In this document: positions 35,724 to 44,039 of the stretch, piece by piece
Layout of the letters: each line of letters opens with the position of its first letter
Position numbering within the stretch: position 1 is the stretch's first letter
Notes under the pieces: generated by a model
Told to the model about the DNA's origin: nothing
Databases searched by the model: none
What the model saw: the letters and a program-made list of their open reading frames with translations, nothing else
Assembly (NCBI RefSeq): GCF_036195045.1
Contig: NZ_CP108100.1
Location: forward strand, 496,001 to 560,000
Direction of reading: 5' to 3'
Length of the DNA stretch: 64,000 bases
Source of the DNA: Streptomyces sp. NBC_00236
GTDB lineage: Bacteria > Actinomycetota > Actinomycetes > Streptomycetales > Streptomycetaceae
Position numbers and translations under genes: made by a program

Positions 35724-36425
35724 ATGCCGATCAAGGGTGCTCTCTTCGACTTCTCCGGGACGCTGTTCCGGATCGAATCCGTCCGTTCCTGGCTCGCCGC
35801 CACCCTCGCGGAGCACGGGCTGCGCGTGGACGAGGCCGACTTCGAGCGGTACGTACAGGAGCTGGAGGTCTCCGGCGCGCTGCCGGGCGGCCCGCCACCG
35901 CGGCAGGTGCCCGGCAGGCTGGCGTCGGCCTGGGCCTCCCGTGACGAGAGCGCCCACCGGCACCGCGAGGCGTTCACGGGCCTGGCCCGTGAGGTGGAGC
36001 TGCCGGATCCGGGGCTCTACGACGCCCTGTACGACCGCCACCGGACCCCGGCCGCCTGGCGCCCCTATCCGGACGCCGCTGAGGTGCTCGCTTCGCTGCG
36101 TGACCGGGGCGTCGCGATCGGCGTGGTCAGCAACATCGGGTGGGACCTGAGGCCGGTCTTCCGGGCGCACGGTCTGGACGCCTACGTCGACGCGTACGTG
36201 CTGTCCTTCGAGCACGGCGTCCAGAAGCCGGACGCACGCCTCTTCCACACCGCCTGCACACTTCTGGGACACCGTCCGACCGATGTGGTGATGGTCGGCG
36301 ACGACCGGCACGCGGACGCCGGGGCGTCCGCACTGGGGTGCGAGGTGCGATTCGTCCAGCATCTGCCGGTCGACGAGCGGCCGGACGGACTGCGGGAGCT
36401 CGGACTGGCCGCCGAGGTTGCCTGA
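35724..36425 (+). CDS. HAD-family hydrolase with altered motif I
   Basis: The 233-residue protein has HAD motifs II (VSNIGWD), III (Lys in QKPDARLF) and IV (VMVGDDRHADAGAS). Motif I is FDFSGTLF: the nucleophile Asp is present, but the second Asp, the usual acid/base, is Ser. The protein may still be a phosphatase with a changed mechanism or a dehalogenase-like enzyme. The substrate is unknown. Confidence 0.85.
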   Translation: MPIKGALFDFSGTLFRIESVRSWLAATLAEHGLRVDEADFERYVQELEVSGALPGGPPPRQVPGRLASAWASRDESAHRHREAFTGLAREVELPDPGLYDALYDRHRTPAAWRPYPDAAEVLASLRDRGVAIGVVSNIGWDLRPVFRAHGLDAYVDAYVLSFEHGVQKPDARLFHTACTLLGHRPTDVVMVGDDRHADAGASALGCEVRFVQHLPVDERPDGLRELGLAAEVA

Positions 36426-36495
36426 GAGACATGTGAGAGATGTCCCTGACGCGCCATGGGTCGGATTGTCACATCGGGGCCTTAGCCTGGGGGGT

Positions 36496-36675
36496 ATGTC
36501 CCCGACTCCGTGCCCGTCCGGTTCCGTGCGTTCCGCCGCAGAGGTGAATGAAGAGATTCGCGACCTGTGGCAGCGCTCGGGCGGATGCCTGTCCCCGGAG
36601 GACGAGGAGGAGTACCAGCGACTGCTGGTCGAGTGGGCGGCGGCCACCGGCGGCAGCGCACGGTCCGCGGCCTGA
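36496..36675 (+). CDS. Small acidic hypothetical protein, 59 residues
   Basis: ATG 36496 sits right behind a GGGGGG run. The product contains VNEEIRDLWQRSG and SPEDEEEYQRLLVEWAAATGG, two likely helices. Composition and start support a real gene; function unknown. Confidence 0.6.
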   Translation: MSPTPCPSGSVRSAAEVNEEIRDLWQRSGGCLSPEDEEEYQRLLVEWAAATGGSARSAA

Positions 36676-36788
36676 CCCGTCCGTGCGGCGACGGCCCGCG
36701 TGAGCCGCAAACGCCTTCCTGATCTGCTGCCGGGCCGGGTTTCCGGTTCCGTTGTGCGGCGGCCCTCGGCGCGTCGCACTCTGGAGGC

Positions 36789-37013
36789 ATGACTTCTGCG
36801 CCGATCGTGATCTTCCGGCCGTCCCCCACCGGCGGGCGGCGCGTCACCGTGCAGCGCGACGGGCGGGTCCAGATACTCGGCCTCGCGCACTCGGATCACG
36901 ATGTGATCGTGTTCCTGGAGGGGGCGGGGCTCGACGACCCCGAGCGGATCCTGGACAGCCCCGAGTGGGTCGAGTGGCGGGGCGGCCGGGCGCACCGGTA
37001 CGAGGCGGCCTGA
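36789..37013 (+). CDS. Hypothetical protein, 74 residues
   Basis: This small protein reads IVIFRPSPTGGRRVTVQRDG, VQILGLAHSDHDVIVFLEGA and DSPEWVEWRGG. The alternation suggests a small beta-rich fold ending in a Trp-rich tail. There is no signal peptide. Related short proteins seem common in Streptomyces, with no known function. Confidence 0.6.
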   Translation: MTSAPIVIFRPSPTGGRRVTVQRDGRVQILGLAHSDHDVIVFLEGAGLDDPERILDSPEWVEWRGGRAHRYEAA

Positions 37014-37018
37014 GCCAT

Positions 37019-37078
37019 CTGGTTCCGGCGGTCCCTGAGACGTCTGATTCCGGCGATCCCCTGCGTCGCCGGAACCAG
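37019..37078. terminator. Terminator region with two alternative hairpins
   Basis: TTCCGGCGA (37048-37056) pairs with TCGCCGGAA (37066-37074). A second upstream arm, CTGGTTCCGGCG (37019-37030), can pair with the same right arm extended (CGCCGGAACCAG, 37067-37078). The region lies between the stops of two convergent genes. Confidence 0.6.
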
Positions 37079-37297
37079 CCGGTCACCCCGGCCGGAGTGA
37101 CGGTCCGGGGACCGCGTGACGGACTGCGCGTATCACGCCTGCCGGTGCGGGGATACAGCATGTCCCGGCGCGGCGGATCGGTCAATGAACATAGGGGCCG
37201 CGCGCACGCCGGTCCCACCCGGGAAACCCGGACGGGACCGGCGGGATCAGCGAGTCCGGTGGCTCGGCGAGTCCCTGGGCTCAGCAGGTCCGGTGGC

Positions 37298-38788
37298 TCA
37301 GCGGTCGAAGTAGTCCGGCTGCGTCTGGACGTTGAGCTCGTCCGTCCGCACCCGCTTCGCCGGGTCGGTCCGCCGGTCGTCGATCTTCAGGACGTCGAAG
37401 CCCTTGGCGATGTCGTTGGAGTAGATGTAGCCGTTGTAGTAGTACGCCGACCACGGGCCGGCCGTGGTGACCTCGTCCGTGCTGACGGGACCCCGCTCGA
37501 AGAAGCCGATCTCCTTCGGGTGGGAGGAGTCGGTGAAGTCCCACACCGAGACACCGCCCTGGTACCAGGCCTGGACCATCAGGTCGCGGCCCTTGACCGG
37601 GATGATCGAACCGTTGTGGGCGACGCAGACCTCCGTGTCGGCCTGCGGGCGGTCGATCTTGAAGTAGCTGCGGAACACGAGCTTGCGGTGATCGCCCTTG
37701 CCGACGATGTCGTAGATGCCGTCGGCGCCGCGCTTCGGGCCGATCTCCGCGTTGCAGGTGGCCGCTCCGCCGCCGCCGAGCTCGTCGGTGAAGACGACCT
37801 TGTCGGCCCGCTGGTTGAACGTCGCGGAGTGCCAGAACGCGAAGTTCACGTTGTCCTGCACCCGGTCGATGATCTTCGGGTTCTCCGGGTCCTTGATGGA
37901 GAACAGCAGACCGTCACCCATGCAGGCACCGGCCGCCAGGTCCTTGGACGGCAGCACGGTGATGTCGTGGCAGCCCGTGGTCTTGGAGACGCCCGGGTTG
38001 GTGGGGCCGCCCGGGTTGCCGCCGTCCGGGAAGAGGACCGGGAAGTTCACGATGCGGGCGTCTTCCGGCGACTTGCGCGGCACCTTGATGACGGAGATCC
38101 CGTCGTGCGGCGGCTGGCAGTCCGGGAACGTCGCGTTCGGCGAGTACGAGGAGACGTACACGTAGACGTTCTTGCGCTCGGGAACCAGCGTGTGGGTGTG
38201 CGATCCGCACGCGGTCTCGACGGCGGCGACGTACTTCGGGTTGCGCTTGTCGCTGATGTCGAAGACCTTCATGCCCTCCCAGGAGGACTTCTCCGTGGCG
38301 GGCTGGGTGGTGCTGGTGCACGAGTTGTCGCTGCGCGAGGAGTCCGTGGACAGGAACAGCAGGTTCCCGGAGACGGAGATGTCGTTCTGCGATCCGGGAC
38401 ACAGGACCTGGGCGACCGTGCGGGGCACCTTCGGGTTGCTGATGTCGAAGATCCGGAAACCGTCGTAGTTTCCGGCGAAGGCGTACTTCCCCTGGAAGGC
38501 CAGGTCCGTGTTCAGTCCCTGGAGCGCGTCCTTGGGGACATTGGCGAGGTGGCTGATGTTGCTGCTGTGGACGATCTCGTCCACGCCGGGTATCTCACCG
38601 CTTCGGATCGCGGCTGTCGCCTCCGCCTCCTGGCTCGCGGAGACATCGGTTCGGCTCGCGGCGGCGTCACCGGGATCGGGTGTCGCGGCCGCGGGCCCGG
38701 CCATCAGCAGAGTGGCGAAGAGCCCGGCGGCGGCCGCCGCCACGCCCAGACGTCTGCGCCGCACCGGGGTGGTGTGCAACGAGGTCAC
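37298..38788 (-). CDS. Secreted LVIVD-repeat protein
   Basis: The 496-residue protein has a Sec signal peptide (LGVAAAAAGLFATLLMAGPAAA). It then has repeated blade-like segments (YAFAGNYDGFRIFDISNPKVP, MKVFDISDKRNPKYV, LLFSIKDPENPKII, VSVWDFTDSSHPKEI) of the LVIVD type, which fold as a beta-propeller. Cys pairs suggest disulfides outside the cell. Start is GTG 38788 behind GGAGG; an ATG at 38809 is less likely. It is divergent from a DUF305 lipoprotein gene, a recurring pairing. Function unknown. Confidence 0.85.
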   Translation of the reverse strand: MTSLHTTPVRRRRLGVAAAAAGLFATLLMAGPAAATPDPGDAAASRTDVSASQEAEATAAIRSGEIPGVDEIVHSSNISHLANVPKDALQGLNTDLAFQGKYAFAGNYDGFRIFDISNPKVPRTVAQVLCPGSQNDISVSGNLLFLSTDSSRSDNSCTSTTQPATEKSSWEGMKVFDISDKRNPKYVAAVETACGSHTHTLVPERKNVYVYVSSYSPNATFPDCQPPHDGISVIKVPRKSPEDARIVNFPVLFPDGGNPGGPTNPGVSKTTGCHDITVLPSKDLAAGACMGDGLLFSIKDPENPKIIDRVQDNVNFAFWHSATFNQRADKVVFTDELGGGGAATCNAEIGPKRGADGIYDIVGKGDHRKLVFRSYFKIDRPQADTEVCVAHNGSIIPVKGRDLMVQAWYQGGVSVWDFTDSSHPKEIGFFERGPVSTDEVTTAGPWSAYYYNGYIYSNDIAKGFDVLKIDDRRTDPAKRVRTDELNVQTQPDYFDR

Positions 38789-38838
38789 TGCGTCCTCCCA
38801 TGGATCCATAAGTAGTTGACCGGTTCACGGACTCCGGC

Positions 38839-38866
38839 AGTATCGTCCCTGCCATGGGCATCTCAA
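38839..38866 (-). promoter_or_regulatory. Candidate promoter of the LVIVD gene
   Basis: On the leftward strand, TTGAGA (38861-38866) and GATACT (38839-38844) are separated by 16 bases, close to the consensus for the main sigma factor, about 50 bases before the GTG at 38788. Confidence 0.4.
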
Positions 38867-38966
38867 CAGATGGCAACAGAGACGTAATGAAAGTTTTTGA
38901 TCAAAGCTGTGCGTTGACGTGCTAGGACAGAGCGCAACCAGTCCTGCGCCAACGGAGGTCGCCTTG

Positions 38967-39632
38967 TTGATTCGTCGTCAGACCTTGCGGTTCCGCCGGC
39001 TCGTGCTCGGCACGGCCGTCGCGGCAGCCGTGCTCGTGTCGGCCGGCTGCGACGCGGACGGTGGTGACAACGGCGCGAAGTCCGAAGCACACAAGGCTGG
39101 TTCGGTCGTGGCACCCGGGAAGCCGGGCGAGCCCGCGCGGACGCTCTCCCCCTCGGAGGCCGTCAAGGAGGCCGGGGTCGACACCCCCAACTCGGCGGAC
39201 GTCCGGTACGTGCAGCTGATGATCCAGCACCACGCGCAGGCCCTGGAGCTGACCGGACTGGTCCCCACACGCTCCCGTTCGGCCACGGTCAAGCGGCTCG
39301 CGGAACGCATCACCGCCGCCCAGCAGCCCGAGATCGGCGCGATGGAGGGATGGCTCAGCCGTCACGGCCTGTCCGGGCAGTCCGGGAAGCACGACCATGG
39401 CGCGATGCCCGGTATGGCCACGGCCACCCAGCTGGAGCAGCTCGGGGCCGCGAAGGGCACGGCCTTCGACCAGTTGTTCCTGAAACTGATGATCACGCAC
39501 CACCAGGGGGCCGTCACCATGGCGACCGACGTCCTCTCCGAGGGGAACAACGTGCAGGTCGAGGAGATGGCGGGCGACGTCGTGGCCCAGCAGACGACCG
39601 AGATCAACCGGATGCGCGCGCTCTCCTCCTGA
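38967..39632 (+). CDS. DUF305-family lipoprotein
   Basis: The 221-residue protein has a lipoprotein signal (VAAAVLVSAGC, lipidated Cys near residue 28). Two DUF305 repeats follow, each with a paired-His helix (MIQHHAQALELTG and MITHHQGAVTMATD) and Met-rich turns. The His/Met pattern resembles copper-binding surfaces. Start is TTG 38967 or the adjacent TTG 38964, both behind GGAGG. It is divergent from the LVIVD protein gene and may share its function at the cell surface. Confidence 0.88.
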   Translation: MIRRQTLRFRRLVLGTAVAAAVLVSAGCDADGGDNGAKSEAHKAGSVVAPGKPGEPARTLSPSEAVKEAGVDTPNSADVRYVQLMIQHHAQALELTGLVPTRSRSATVKRLAERITAAQQPEIGAMEGWLSRHGLSGQSGKHDHGAMPGMATATQLEQLGAAKGTAFDQLFLKLMITHHQGAVTMATDVLSEGNNVQVEEMAGDVVAQQTTEINRMRALSS

Positions 39633-39744
39633 CGACGCACCGTGGCCGGCGCACACCGTACGGCCCCAAGAGCATGGGGCGCGCCTCTCCCCCACCGGGT
39701 CCGCCGGTGCGATGCTGGAGACACCCTCCGGGAAGAGGTGCGCC

Positions 39745-41118
39745 GTGCTTCGTGTCGCCGTCGTCGGCTCCGGCCCCAGCGGGGTCTACACCGCCCAGGC
39801 CCTCGTGACCCAGACCCAGCTGCCCGATGTACGGGTGCACGTCCTGGACCGGCTGCCCTGTCCGTACGGCCTGGTGCGGTACGGCGTCGCACCGGACCAC
39901 GAGAAGATCAAGTCCCTGCAGCAGAGTCTGCGCGCCGTCCTGGAACACGAACGCGTCACCTTCGTCGGCAATGTCGCCGTGGGCGGGGACGGAGTGCCGC
40001 CCGAGCGGCTGGGCGAGCTCTACGACGCGGTCGTCTACTGCGTGGGGGCGGCCACGGACCGTCCGCTCGGCATCCCCGGCGAGGACCTGCCCGGAAGTCA
40101 CTCGGCGACCGAGTTCGTCTCCTGGTACAGCGCCCATCCGGATGCGGCGACGGACCTCTTCGCGCTGCGGGCCCGTTCGGCCGTCGTGATCGGGGTCGGC
40201 AACGTGGCCGTCGACGTGGCGCGGATCCTGGCACGGGGCGCCGATGAGCTGCGGCCCACCGATGTGCCGCAGCCCGCGCTCGGCGTGCTGGCCGGCAGCC
40301 GTGTGCGCGAGGTGCACATGGCGGGCAGACGGGGCCCCTCCCAGGCGCGGTTCACCACCAAGGAGCTCCGCGAACTCGGTTCGCTCCCCGGCGCCCGGAT
40401 GGTCGTGGACCCGGCGGAGCTCGCCCTGGACCCGGCGTACGGCGATGCGGGGCCGGGCGCCCCGCCGCTGCCGGCGCTGGTGCGGCGGAACCTGGACGTC
40501 CTGCGCGGATGGGCGTCCGCTCCGCCCCGGGCGGGCGACAGCCGCCCCCGTACCATCGGGCTGCGGTTCTTCCTGCGCCCGGTCGAGCTGCTGGAGCGGG
40601 ACGGCCGGGTGGCCGGTGTCCGGTTCGCCCGTACCGCCCCGGACGGAGACGGCGGGGTGCGCGACACCGGTACGTACGAGGAGATCGGTGCCGAACTCGT
40701 GCTGCGGGCGGTCGGCTACCGGGGCATGCCGCTGCCCGGGCTGCCGTTCGACGCGGTGCACGGCACGGTGCCCCACCGGGCCGGGCGGGTGCTGCGGGAC
40801 GGGGTGCCGTCTCCCGGGGAGTACGTGGCGGGGTGGATCAAACGCGGTCCGACCGGAGTCATCGGGTCGAACCGTTCGTGCGCCAAGGAGACCGTCGCCT
40901 CGCTGATCGAGGACGCCCCTCTCCTGGCCGGACGCCCGTCTTCCCCGGACCCGCTGGCCGTGCTCCGGTCCTGGGGGCTGCGGCCGGTGGAGTGGGACGG
41001 CTGGCTGTCGATCGAGCGGGCGGAGGCGACGCTGGGCCGGTCGCTCGGCCGGGGGCCGGTCAAGATCCCGGACTGGCCGGGTCTGATGGGGGCGGCACAC
41101 GGCGACGGCCCGGCGTGA
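39745..41118 (+). CDS. Ferredoxin/adrenodoxin reductase-type NADPH:ferredoxin reductase (FprA-like)
   Basis: The 457-residue flavoenzyme matches mycobacterial FprA in length and motifs: FAD-binding VVGSGPSGVYTAQAL, the conserved PYGLVRYGVAPDHEKIK, the NADP-binding GVGNVAVDVARIL, and AGRRGPSQARFTTKELREL. The C-terminal GWIKRGPTGVIGSNRSCAKET is also typical. It transfers electrons from NADPH to ferredoxin, for example to cytochromes P450. GTG 39745 lies behind AGAGG. No ferredoxin or P450 gene is adjacent. Confidence 0.9.
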   Translation: MLRVAVVGSGPSGVYTAQALVTQTQLPDVRVHVLDRLPCPYGLVRYGVAPDHEKIKSLQQSLRAVLEHERVTFVGNVAVGGDGVPPERLGELYDAVVYCVGAATDRPLGIPGEDLPGSHSATEFVSWYSAHPDAATDLFALRARSAVVIGVGNVAVDVARILARGADELRPTDVPQPALGVLAGSRVREVHMAGRRGPSQARFTTKELRELGSLPGARMVVDPAELALDPAYGDAGPGAPPLPALVRRNLDVLRGWASAPPRAGDSRPRTIGLRFFLRPVELLERDGRVAGVRFARTAPDGDGGVRDTGTYEEIGAELVLRAVGYRGMPLPGLPFDAVHGTVPHRAGRVLRDGVPSPGEYVAGWIKRGPTGVIGSNRSCAKETVASLIEDAPLLAGRPSSPDPLAVLRSWGLRPVEWDGWLSIERAEATLGRSLGRGPVKIPDWPGLMGAAHGDGPA

Positions 41119-41174
41119 TGACGTGCCGGGCGTGGGCCCGGCCCGAAGCTGCCCCGGCGTGGCCGCTGCAAGGC

Positions 41175-41264
41175 CTGGGACGACCTCGGACACCCTTGGG
41201 ACGGCCCTTGGGGACGCCCTGAACGGCCGTGGACGACCTCGGGGACGCCCTGGACGGCCTTGGA
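41175..41264. repeat. Imperfect short repeats after the ferredoxin reductase gene
   Basis: Units of the form GACGRCCTYGG recur several times (GGACGACCTCGG, GGACGGCCCTTGG, GGACGACCTCGGGG, GGACGGCCTTGG) in about 90 bases between two convergent genes. Their order is irregular and no hairpin dominates. Confidence 0.45.
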
Positions 41265-41267
41265 CTG

Positions 41268-41636
41268 TCAGCCCTCGCGGAGGCGGTCCGCCTGGAGGTT
41301 CGCCGCTTCGAGCACCCGGTCCAGCAGGCCGGGGAAGAGCGCCTCCAGGTCCTCGCGCCGGAGCCCGTTCATCTTGGCCGTTCCGCGGTAGATCTGCTGG
41401 ACGATGCCGCTCTCCCGCAGGACCCGGAAGTGATGCGTCGTGGTGGACTTCGTCACCGGGAGGTCGAACCGGGAGCAGGTGAGCTCACCGTCGGCGGCGG
41501 CCAGTTCGCGGACCACGCACAGCCGCACCGGGTCCGAGAGTGCGTGCAGGACCGACTCGAGCCTGATGTCCTCGCGCGCGGGATGGGCCAGCGTGCGGGC
41601 GCCGGCTGCCGGGTCTGTGGCGGTGGCAGGGGTCAC
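41268..41636 (-). CDS. ArsR-family helix-turn-helix regulator
   Basis: The 122-residue protein has an ArsR winged helix (LHALSDPVRLCVVRELAAADG, then LPVTKSTTTHHFRVLRESG, about residues 30-75). It lacks the Cys metal-binding motif of metal sensors, so it may respond to redox or another signal. GTG 41636 lies 5 bases after GGAG; an ATG at 41657 is possible. It is divergent from a YdeI-type protein gene, with dyads in the gap. Confidence 0.85.
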   Translation of the reverse strand: MTPATATDPAAGARTLAHPAREDIRLESVLHALSDPVRLCVVRELAAADGELTCSRFDLPVTKSTTTHHFRVLRESGIVQQIYRGTAKMNGLRREDLEALFPGLLDRVLEAANLQADRLREG

Positions 41637-41686
41637 GGTCGCTCCGCATCGTCGCATCGTCCGGGGGTCCCCATGATACGAGACCC

Positions 41687-41699
41687 GTCGTAGGACGAC
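41687..41699. promoter_or_regulatory. Inverted repeat between arsR and ydeI-like genes
   Basis: GTCGTAGGACGAC (5-3-5 dyad) overlaps the presumed promoter of the arsR-type gene. An AGGAC direct repeat (41692 and 41706) adjoins it. Candidate ArsR site. Confidence 0.35.
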
Positions 41700-41785
41700 T
41701 CATTAGGACAGAATCCGACCTGAACGATGGATAGCGTGGCGTTGTAGCCGGGCACGGGCCCGACAGCCTCAGGAGGCGCAGCCGG

Positions 41786-42370
41786 ATGACGGACACCCTG
41801 GACACCCCGGAGAACGCACGTCCCTTCGCGCGGATCGCCCAGCTCGAATCATGGCTGGAGAAGCACCACGCCGACCGGAACGGGCTCTGGCTGAAGATCG
41901 CCAAGCGGGACTCCGGCGTGGAGTCGGTGAGCTGGGCCGAGGTCGTCGACTCCGTGCTCTGCTTCGGCTGGATCGACGGGCAGCGCAAGTCCCTCGACGC
42001 GGTGTACTACCTCCAGCGGATCACGCCCCGCCGTCGCCGGAGCGCGTGGTCGCTGATCAACGTGGAGAAGGTCGAGGCGCTGACCGAGGCCGGGCGGATG
42101 CGCGCTGCCGGTCTCGCCGAGGTCGAGGCCGCACGTGCCGACGGGCGGTGGGCGGCGGCGTACCCGCCACAGAGCAGGGCCACCGTCCCGGACGACCTCA
42201 CCGCGGCCCTGGACGCCGACGAGCCGGCGCGGGTGTTCTTCGATCGGCTCAGCAGGTCGGACCGCTTTCTGGTGCTCCTGCGTCTCATGACGGCCACGAC
42301 CCCCGACGTCAGAGCGGCCCGCCTCCAGAAGGCGGTGGCCTCCATGGCGGCGGGCCGCAAGGTCCGCTGA
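41786..42370 (+). CDS. YdeI/OmpD-associated family protein
   Basis: The 194-residue protein has the family core: LESWLEKHHADRNGLWLKIAKRDSG, WAEVVDSVLCFGWIDGQRKSLD, YYLQRITPRRRRSAWSLIN and RLSRSDRFLVLLRL. It lacks signal or membrane segments. Some members are linked to bacteriocin or antimicrobial-peptide tolerance, but the mechanism is unclear. ATG 41786 is 8 bases after GGAGG. Confidence 0.88.
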   Translation: MTDTLDTPENARPFARIAQLESWLEKHHADRNGLWLKIAKRDSGVESVSWAEVVDSVLCFGWIDGQRKSLDAVYYLQRITPRRRRSAWSLINVEKVEALTEAGRMRAAGLAEVEAARADGRWAAAYPPQSRATVPDDLTAALDADEPARVFFDRLSRSDRFLVLLRLMTATTPDVRAARLQKAVASMAAGRKVR

Positions 42371-42377
42371 TGCCCGG

Positions 42378-42794
42378 TCAGCCGCTCAGCAGCTCCGGGT
42401 CCTTGGCCAGCGAGGCGAGCCGGCCGCCCGGGTCGGCGACCAGTTTGCGGGTCGTCAGATCGAGGATTCCGGCCACGCCCGTGACCTCCGCGGCCACCGT
42501 GCCGTCCTCCTTGAGGATCTGCTGGGCAACGGTGAACGTCTTGCCGTGCCCGTAGTCGAACCGGCAGGACACCCGCACCCGTTCCCCGCCTCGCAGTTCC
42601 CTGCGGAACTTGACCGTGACCTCCAGCGCGACCGGCCCCACTCCGTCGGCCAGCAGCTTCTCCTGGGGCAGCCCGGCGGCCCGCAGCAGCTCCCAGCGCG
42701 CGTGTTCGGCGTACTGGAGGTACACCGCCTGGTTGAGGTGTCCCTGCGTGTCGAGCTCGTAACCCCGTACGGTCACGTCCACAAAAAAGGTCAT
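42378..42794 (-). CDS. Hotdog-fold acyl-CoA thioesterase
   Basis: The 138-residue protein has a 4-hydroxybenzoyl-CoA thioesterase-like hotdog fold (VTVRGYELDTQGHLNQAVYLQYAEHARWELL): the Asp and the following His/Asn mark the active-site region. It should hydrolyse an acyl-CoA of unknown type. It converges on the YdeI-like gene with a 7-base gap. ATG 42794 is preferred; an ATG at 42818 would add 8 residues. Confidence 0.87.
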   Translation of the reverse strand: MTFFVDVTVRGYELDTQGHLNQAVYLQYAEHARWELLRAAGLPQEKLLADGVGPVALEVTVKFRRELRGGERVRVSCRFDYGHGKTFTVAQQILKEDGTVAAEVTGVAGILDLTTRKLVADPGGRLASLAKDPELLSG

Positions 42795-42856
42795 GGACGT
42801 CGCAACAGCCGGGCCCATTCCCGCATTCCCGCACCGGCCCGCCCGTGGCGCGTCGG

Positions 42857-43939
42857 TCAGCCGGTCGCCGCGGTGAGGTGCGGGAACCTCAGCTCGGTAC
42901 GGCTGGAGAAGACGTCGTCCGGACGCAGGACGGTGCTGGGAAACCCGGGCCGGTTGGGTGAGTCGGGCAGGTGCTGGGTCTCCAGACAGACGGCGCTGTG
43001 GCGCTCGTGGTGCCCGCCTCCGGGGGCGGGCAGGGTGCCGTCCAGCTGGTTGGCGGTGTAGACCTGGATGCCCGGTTCGGTCGTCCACACCTCCATGATC
43101 CGCTCGGCGCCCGGGGCGGTGAGCCGGGCGGCGCGGCGCAGGCCGGCCGGTGTGCCGGAGCCCTTGAGGACCCAGCAGTGGTCGAAGCCGCCGGCCCGGC
43201 GCAGTTGCTCGTCCGGGAGCGCGATGCGGTCCGCGATGCGGTGCGGGGCGGTGAGGTCGAACGGGGTCGCGCGCACCGGCGCGGCGGGGCCTTCCGGGAT
43301 GCCCTCTTCGTCGACGGGGAGGTAGTGGTCGGCGTCGACCTGGAGGGTGTGCCCGAGGATGTCGCCCTGTGCGGTGAGGTCGAAGTACGCGTGGTTGGTG
43401 AGGTTGACGACGGTGGTGCGGTCCGTGGTCGCTGTGTAGTCGAGGGCGAGGGTGCCCGCCGTGTCCAGCGTGTACGTCACGGCGACGTCCAGCGCGCCGG
43501 GGAAGCCCATGTCGCCGTCGGGGCTGCGCAGGGTGAGCCGGAGCGTCGCCGCGGTTTCGGTGGTCTCCCCCGCGGCCTGCCAGACGCGGGTGTGGAAGCC
43601 GTCCGGGCCGCCGTGCAGGGCGTGGCCCCGGTCGGTGGCCGGGATCAGGTACGACGCCCCGTCGAGGACGAAGCGGCCGTGCGCGATGCGGTTGGCGAAG
43701 CGGCCGATGAGGGCGCCGAAGAACGGGTTCTTGCCCGTGTAGTCGTCGAGGGAGGCCAGGGACCGTACGACCGACGCGGACGCTCCCCCGGTGTCCGGCA
43801 CGGTGAGGCGGTGCAGGATGCCGCCGTAGCTGAGGATCTCCGCCCGGACTCCGGTGCCGGAGTCGAGCGTCCATACATCGACCTCTGCCCGTTCGTGGGC
43901 GGAGCCGAACGGTTTGCGGTTCACGGTGGGGCGAGGCAT
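42857..43939 (-). CDS. galM: Aldose 1-epimerase (mutarotase)
   Basis: The 360-residue protein has the GalM beta-sandwich motifs: NPFFGALIGRFANRIAHGRF, GHALHGGPDGF (His), NLTNHAYFDL (catalytic His) and the catalytic Glu in VCLETQHLPDSP. It interconverts alpha and beta sugar anomers in the cytoplasm. It is the last gene of the leftward operon with a LacI regulator and a YtfQRT-type transporter. It may handle the galactose or arabinose imported by that system. Confidence 0.9.
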   Translation of the reverse strand: MPRPTVNRKPFGSAHERAEVDVWTLDSGTGVRAEILSYGGILHRLTVPDTGGASASVVRSLASLDDYTGKNPFFGALIGRFANRIAHGRFVLDGASYLIPATDRGHALHGGPDGFHTRVWQAAGETTETAATLRLTLRSPDGDMGFPGALDVAVTYTLDTAGTLALDYTATTDRTTVVNLTNHAYFDLTAQGDILGHTLQVDADHYLPVDEEGIPEGPAAPVRATPFDLTAPHRIADRIALPDEQLRRAGGFDHCWVLKGSGTPAGLRRAARLTAPGAERIMEVWTTEPGIQVYTANQLDGTLPAPGGGHHERHSAVCLETQHLPDSPNRPGFPSTVLRPDDVFSSRTELRFPHLTAATG

Positions 43940-44039
43940 CAGAGATCCTTGGGACGAGCGGACGGCCCGGCGGGACGAGGTCGGCGGGCCTGGACACAAT
44001 CGCCGGACTCCCCGGCCGTGCGGGGGTCCGGTGCCGGAT

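Noticed and set aside
34401..36995. A leftward open frame of about 860 codons
   Set aside because: It lies antisense to M56, PAP2 and HAD genes that each have intact motifs and good starts.
42378..42794. Thioesterase as part of the furanose operon
   Set aside because: It is 62 bases past the epimerase on the same strand and might be co-transcribed, but its acyl-CoA function does not fit and I see no link.
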